Source of the DNA: Pararhizobium sp. | Lineage (GTDB): Bacteria; Pseudomonadota; Alphaproteobacteria; Rhizobiales; Rhizobiaceae | Direction: 5' to 3' | Assembly (NCBI GenBank): GCA_030655075.1 | Contig: JAURWE010000055.1 | Coordinates: forward strand, 186,001-250,000 | DNA: 64,000 bases | Shown: positions 60,113-64,000 of the stretch, in pieces | Layout of the letters: each line of letters begins with the position of its first letter | How positions within the stretch are numbered: the stretch's first letter is position 1 | The notes under the pieces: generated by a model | Told to the model about the DNA's origin: nothing | The model's input: the letters and a program-made list of their open reading frames with translations, nothing else | Database searches by the model: none | Translations under genes and position numbers: made by a program

Positions 60113-61909
60113 ATGCCCATCTACAAGGCTCCGGTAGACGATACGCTTTTCATTCTCAACGACGTGCTCGGTATCGAGCGCTACAACAATCTTCCGGGCT
60201 TTGCCGATGCGACGCCTGACATGATCGAGGCGATTGTCGGCGAGGCCGCGCGGCTTGCCGAAGAAGTGCTGTTCCCGGTCAACCTGTCGGGCGACCAGGA
60301 AGGCTGCACGCGCAACGACGACGCCACCGTGACCACACCGAAAGGCTACAAGCAGGCGTTCGACCAGTATTGCGAAGGCGGCTGGCTCGGGCTTTCGGTG
60401 CCGGAGGAATTCGGCGGACAGGGCCTGCCCTACACGCTGCACACTGCCATTGGCGAATACATGTCCTCGGCCAACATGGCGCTGACCATGTACCCGGGCC
60501 TGACACAGGGCGCGATCGCCGCGATCCTCGTTCATGGGTCTGACGCCCAGAAGGCGACCTACCTGCCGAAAATGGTGTCCGGCACCTGGACCGGCACGAT
60601 GAACCTGACGGAGCCCCATTGCGGCACCGACCTCGGACTGCTGCGCACCAAGGCGGTTCCGCAGGGCGACGGTTCCTACAAGATTTCCGGCCAGAAGATC
60701 TTCATCTCGGCCGGCGAACACGACATGTCGGACAATATCATCCATCTGGTCATCGCCCGCATCGAGGGCGCACCCGAGGGCACCAAAGGCATCTCGCTGT
60801 TCATCGTGCCGAAATTCCACGTCGAGGCCGATGGTTCCGTTGGCGCGCGCAACACGGTTTCCTGCGGCGCGATTGAACACAAGATGGGCATCCATGGCAA
60901 TTCGACCTGTGTCATGAACTATGACGAGGCAGTCGGCTACCTGATCGGCGCCGAGAACAAGGGCCTCAACGCCATGTTCGTGATGATGAACGAGGCCCGC
61001 CTTGGCGTTGGTCTGCAGGGCCTGTCGATCTCGGAAATCGCTTATCAGAACGCCGCCAACTATGCCCGCGAGCGCATCCAGGGCCGCTCGCTGTCGGGCG
61101 CCAAGGCGGTCGACAAGAAGGCTGACCCGATCATCGTGCATCCGGACGTGCGCCGCACGCTGATGACCATCAAGGCCTTCAACGAGGCTGGCCGCGCCTT
61201 CACGCTGTGGACGGCTCTGAAATCCGACATTGCCCATCGCGGTGACAACGACGCCGACCGGCAGACGGCCGACGACATTTTGGGCCTGATGACGCCGATC
61301 CTGAAGGGCGTGCTCACCGACAAGGGGTTCGACCACGCGGTCATGGCGCAGCAGATGTTCGGCGGTCACGGCTACATCGAAGAGCACGGCATGAGCCAGT
61401 ATGTGCGCGATGCCCGCATCGCCATGATCTATGAAGGCGCCAACGGCGTGCAGGCGCTCGACCTTGTCGGCCGCAAGCTGGCGCTGAACGGCGGCCGGGC
61501 GATCACGGCCCTGTTCAAGGAAATTGGCGATTTCTGCGAAGAAAACCGTGCGGATGAAAAACTCGTCGTCTACACCAAGGGCCTGAAGAAGGGCCTGAAC
61601 GACCTGCAGGCCGCAACCATGTGGTTCATGGGCAACGCCATGGCCAAGCCGGACAATGCCGGTGCAGGCTCGACCGACTACATGCACCTCTTCGGCCTCG
61701 TCGTTCTCGGCTATATGTGGGCAAAAATCGCCAAGACGGCGGAAGAAAAGCTTGGGGAGGGCGACAGCGCCCGCGAGGATTACCTGAAGAACAAGCTCAT
61801 CACCGCGAAGTTCTACATGGAGCGCCTGATGCCGGAAACCGTGCTTCGCCGCACCCGCATCGAGGCAGGCGCCGACACGATGATGGCGATGGATGCGGAC
61901 GCGTTCTGA
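60113..61909 (+). CDS. Acyl-CoA dehydrogenase (long C-terminal form)
   Basis: A 598-aa flavoenzyme, longer than the usual 380-400 aa because of a C-terminal extension typical of the AcdA/DmdC-like group. An N-terminal alpha domain leads to TGTMNLTEPHCGTDLGLLRT (FAD/CoA binding) and the C-terminal MFGGHGYIEEHGMSQYVRDA with ALDLVGR. Acyl-CoA dehydrogenases start beta-oxidation or amino-acid degradation by making a 2-enoyl-CoA. GGTGAGG precedes the ATG at 60113. It is in one operon, across a mazEF pair, with a thiolase and a fadB-like gene. Confidence 0.93.
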   Translation: MPIYKAPVDDTLFILNDVLGIERYNNLPGFADATPDMIEAIVGEAARLAEEVLFPVNLSGDQEGCTRNDDATVTTPKGYKQAFDQYCEGGWLGLSVPEEFGGQGLPYTLHTAIGEYMSSANMALTMYPGLTQGAIAAILVHGSDAQKATYLPKMVSGTWTGTMNLTEPHCGTDLGLLRTKAVPQGDGSYKISGQKIFISAGEHDMSDNIIHLVIARIEGAPEGTKGISLFIVPKFHVEADGSVGARNTVSCGAIEHKMGIHGNSTCVMNYDEAVGYLIGAENKGLNAMFVMMNEARLGVGLQGLSISEIAYQNAANYARERIQGRSLSGAKAVDKKADPIIVHPDVRRTLMTIKAFNEAGRAFTLWTALKSDIAHRGDNDADRQTADDILGLMTPILKGVLTDKGFDHAVMAQQMFGGHGYIEEHGMSQYVRDARIAMIYEGANGVQALDLVGRKLALNGGRAITALFKEIGDFCEENRADEKLVVYTKGLKKGLNDLQAATMWFMGNAMAKPDNAGAGSTDYMHLFGLVVLGYMWAKIAKTAEEKLGEGDSAREDYLKNKLITAKFYMERLMPETVLRRTRIEAGADTMMAMDADAF

Positions 61910-61928
61910 GGTTTTGGACAAGACCGGG

Positions 61929-61956
61929 GAAAAGTTATATATTGGTATAACTTTTC
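61929..61956. promoter_or_regulatory. Perfect 11-bp inverted repeat at the mazEF promoter
   Basis: GAAAAGTTATA and TATAACTTTTC are exact reverse complements separated by six bases, beginning 19 bases after the acyl-CoA dehydrogenase stop and 13 bases before mazE. This is the expected kind of site for autoregulation by the MazE-MazF complex. Confidence 0.8.
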
Positions 61957-61969
61957 AAAGGAGGCGAGG

Positions 61970-62227
61970 ATGACTGTATCGACTTTGCGAAATGTGGGCG
62001 GTTCGGTGATGATGACGGTACCGAAGGCGGTGCTGGAAGAGCTCGGACTTAGCGCCAACACCAAGCTCGATGTGACGGCGCAGGACGGCAAGATCGTCGC
62101 GGTCGCCCGGACACGTCCAAAATACACGCTCGAAGAGTTACTAGCACAATGTGATCCAGATGCGCCCTTCACTGAGGAGGATCGGGAATGGCTCGATAGC
62201 GCGCCGGTCGGTAGAGAAATCATCTGA
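61970..62227 (+). CDS. mazE: MazE-like antitoxin (AbrB/SpoVT fold)
   Basis: An 85-aa antitoxin. Residues 1-45 form a swapped-hairpin AbrB DNA-binding domain (TLRNVGGSVMMTVPKAVLEE), and the acidic C-terminal tail (DPDAPFTEEDREWLDSA) would wrap the toxin. AAGGAGG lies five bases before the ATG. It overlaps mazF by one base (TGATG). Confidence 0.92.
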   Translation: MTVSTLRNVGGSVMMTVPKAVLEELGLSANTKLDVTAQDGKIVAVARTRPKYTLEELLAQCDPDAPFTEEDREWLDSAPVGREII

Positions 62228-62556
62228 TGGAGAGAGGCGATATCTGGCATGTCAACCTCGAACCAACGAGCGGTCGCGAGCAGGCTGGAGCCCGTTACGT
62301 GCTTATCCTCACGGAAAAGATCTTCAATCGCATAGGAACTCCGGTGGTTGCGCCCATTACGACGGGCGGTGAATTCGCGCGATTTCAGGGGCTTGCCGTC
62401 TCGCTTTCCGGGGCGGGCACGAAAAGCAGCGGTGTCGTCCTCTGCAGCCAGTTGCGATCGATCGACCTGAAGGCGCGCGGCGGTCGCTTCATTGAACGCG
62501 CCCCCGAGTTTATCATTGATGAAGTTCTGGCGCGCGTAACGACCTTTTTTGAATAG
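62227..62556 (+). CDS. mazF: MazF-like mRNA interferase toxin
   Basis: A 109-aa protein of the MazF/PemK family: ERGDIWHVNLEPTSGREQAG is the conserved N-terminus, followed by VVAPITTGG and LCSQLRSIDLKARGGRFIER. It cleaves mRNA when free of MazE. The pair is inserted between the acyl-CoA dehydrogenase and thiolase genes. Confidence 0.93.
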   Translation: MERGDIWHVNLEPTSGREQAGARYVLILTEKIFNRIGTPVVAPITTGGEFARFQGLAVSLSGAGTKSSGVVLCSQLRSIDLKARGGRFIERAPEFIIDEVLARVTTFFE

Positions 62557-62592
62557 AGTGACGGCGCCGTTGCGCCAAGGGAGAAAACACCG

Positions 62593-63801
<1,209 letters not shown>

Positions 63802-63806
63802 CGCGG

Positions 63807-63908
63807 TTCCCCTCCCCCTTGTGGGAAGGGCGGCCCGAAGGCCGGGAGGGGTTTTCGCCAGACGGCAGGTAGACCCCTCCCCAACCCCTCCCCACAAGCG
63901 GGAGGGGC
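63807..63908. repeat. GC-rich palindromic intergenic repeat
   Basis: CCCCTCCCCCTTGTGGGAAG and its near-complement in the right arm (CCCCTCCCCACAAGCGGGAG) enclose an inner pair (GGGAGGGGT / ACCCCTCCC). This is the layout of the high-GC palindromic repeats common between rhizobial genes. It could form a long stem in RNA and separates the thiolase and the next gene. Confidence 0.75.
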
Positions 63909-63980
63909 TTAATCCGGCCAGACCGCCTTCACCAAGGGCGGCGGCATCGAGCGAAGATTTTCAGGGAGAGGAATCCCATC

Positions 63981-64000
63981 ATGAGCAGCTACACAAATTT
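63981..64000 (+). CDS. Start of a fadB-like 3-hydroxyacyl-CoA dehydrogenase (truncated by the window)
   Basis: Only six full codons are visible, encoding MSSYTN. An AGGGAGAGG ribosome site sits upstream of the ATG. The beginning fits the multifunctional FadB/FadJ-type protein usual after thiolase in rhizobia, which would complete the beta-oxidation operon. Too little sequence is present to prove it. Confidence 0.45.

Noticed and set aside
60041..61921. A long minus-strand frame across the acyl-CoA dehydrogenase
   Set aside because: Antisense shadow of a clear dehydrogenase; no ribosome site or domain.

Overview
The window reads as chromosomal DNA of an alphaproteobacterium, most likely Rhizobiaceae (Rhizobium/Agrobacterium type). 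The GC content is high by eye. Family-typical markers are a PodJ-like polarity protein, a TIGR02186 + TauE/SafE pair, a DUF6460-type membrane protein, a CioAB-type cytochrome bd and a GC-rich palindromic intergenic repeat. No rRNA, tRNA, CRISPR array, insertion sequence or phage gene was seen. Identities come from recognising protein motifs by reading; nothing was searched against a database.

Layout. 1-1601 (minus): a NitT/TauT-type transporter operon controlled by a guanidine-I (ykkC) riboswitch with a terminator hairpin, directly downstream of a sigma-54 promoter. 1705-3967 (minus): cheW plus a soluble double-PAS chemoreceptor. 4566-8919 (plus): an Rrf2 regulator and the sulfate ABC transporter sbp-cysTWA. 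8932-17847: a divergent arginine or guanidino-compound locus, with DDAH-like hydrolase, TetR, aminotransferase and AruI-like decarboxylase on minus, and a polar amino-acid ABC importer plus M20 amidohydrolase on plus. 18478-19755: three tandem 104-aa secreted paralogs with conserved hairpins. 20420-22942: cytochrome bd oxidase with its small subunit. 23139-36294: two convergent blocks for a modified surface glycan (glycosyltransferases, CDP-sugar synthesis, C-methyltransferase, aminotransferase, GNAT, CmcI-like and PhyH-like enzymes), with a small chorismate mutase inside.

36456-46468: housekeeping and signalling genes, including an aminotransferase, mscL, a sodium-symporter hybrid histidine kinase with a convergent LuxR-type response regulator (CrbS/CrbR-like) and pyrD. 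46646-51673: YitT protein, a lower-GC two-gene module ending in a HEPN protein with an RNxxxH motif, then the ligase-associated helicase and PdeM nuclease. 51745-59755: redox and envelope genes ending in the 1267-aa podJ. 60015-64000: an acyl-CoA dehydrogenase / thiolase / fadB-like beta-oxidation operon, preceded by a perfect 17-bp inverted repeat and interrupted by a mazEF pair with its own 11-bp inverted repeat.

The best candidates for something undescribed are the HEPN two-gene module at 47297-48319 and the triplicated secreted-protein locus at 18478-19755. The clearest regulatory result is the sigma-54 promoter plus guanidine-I riboswitch at 1412-1601.
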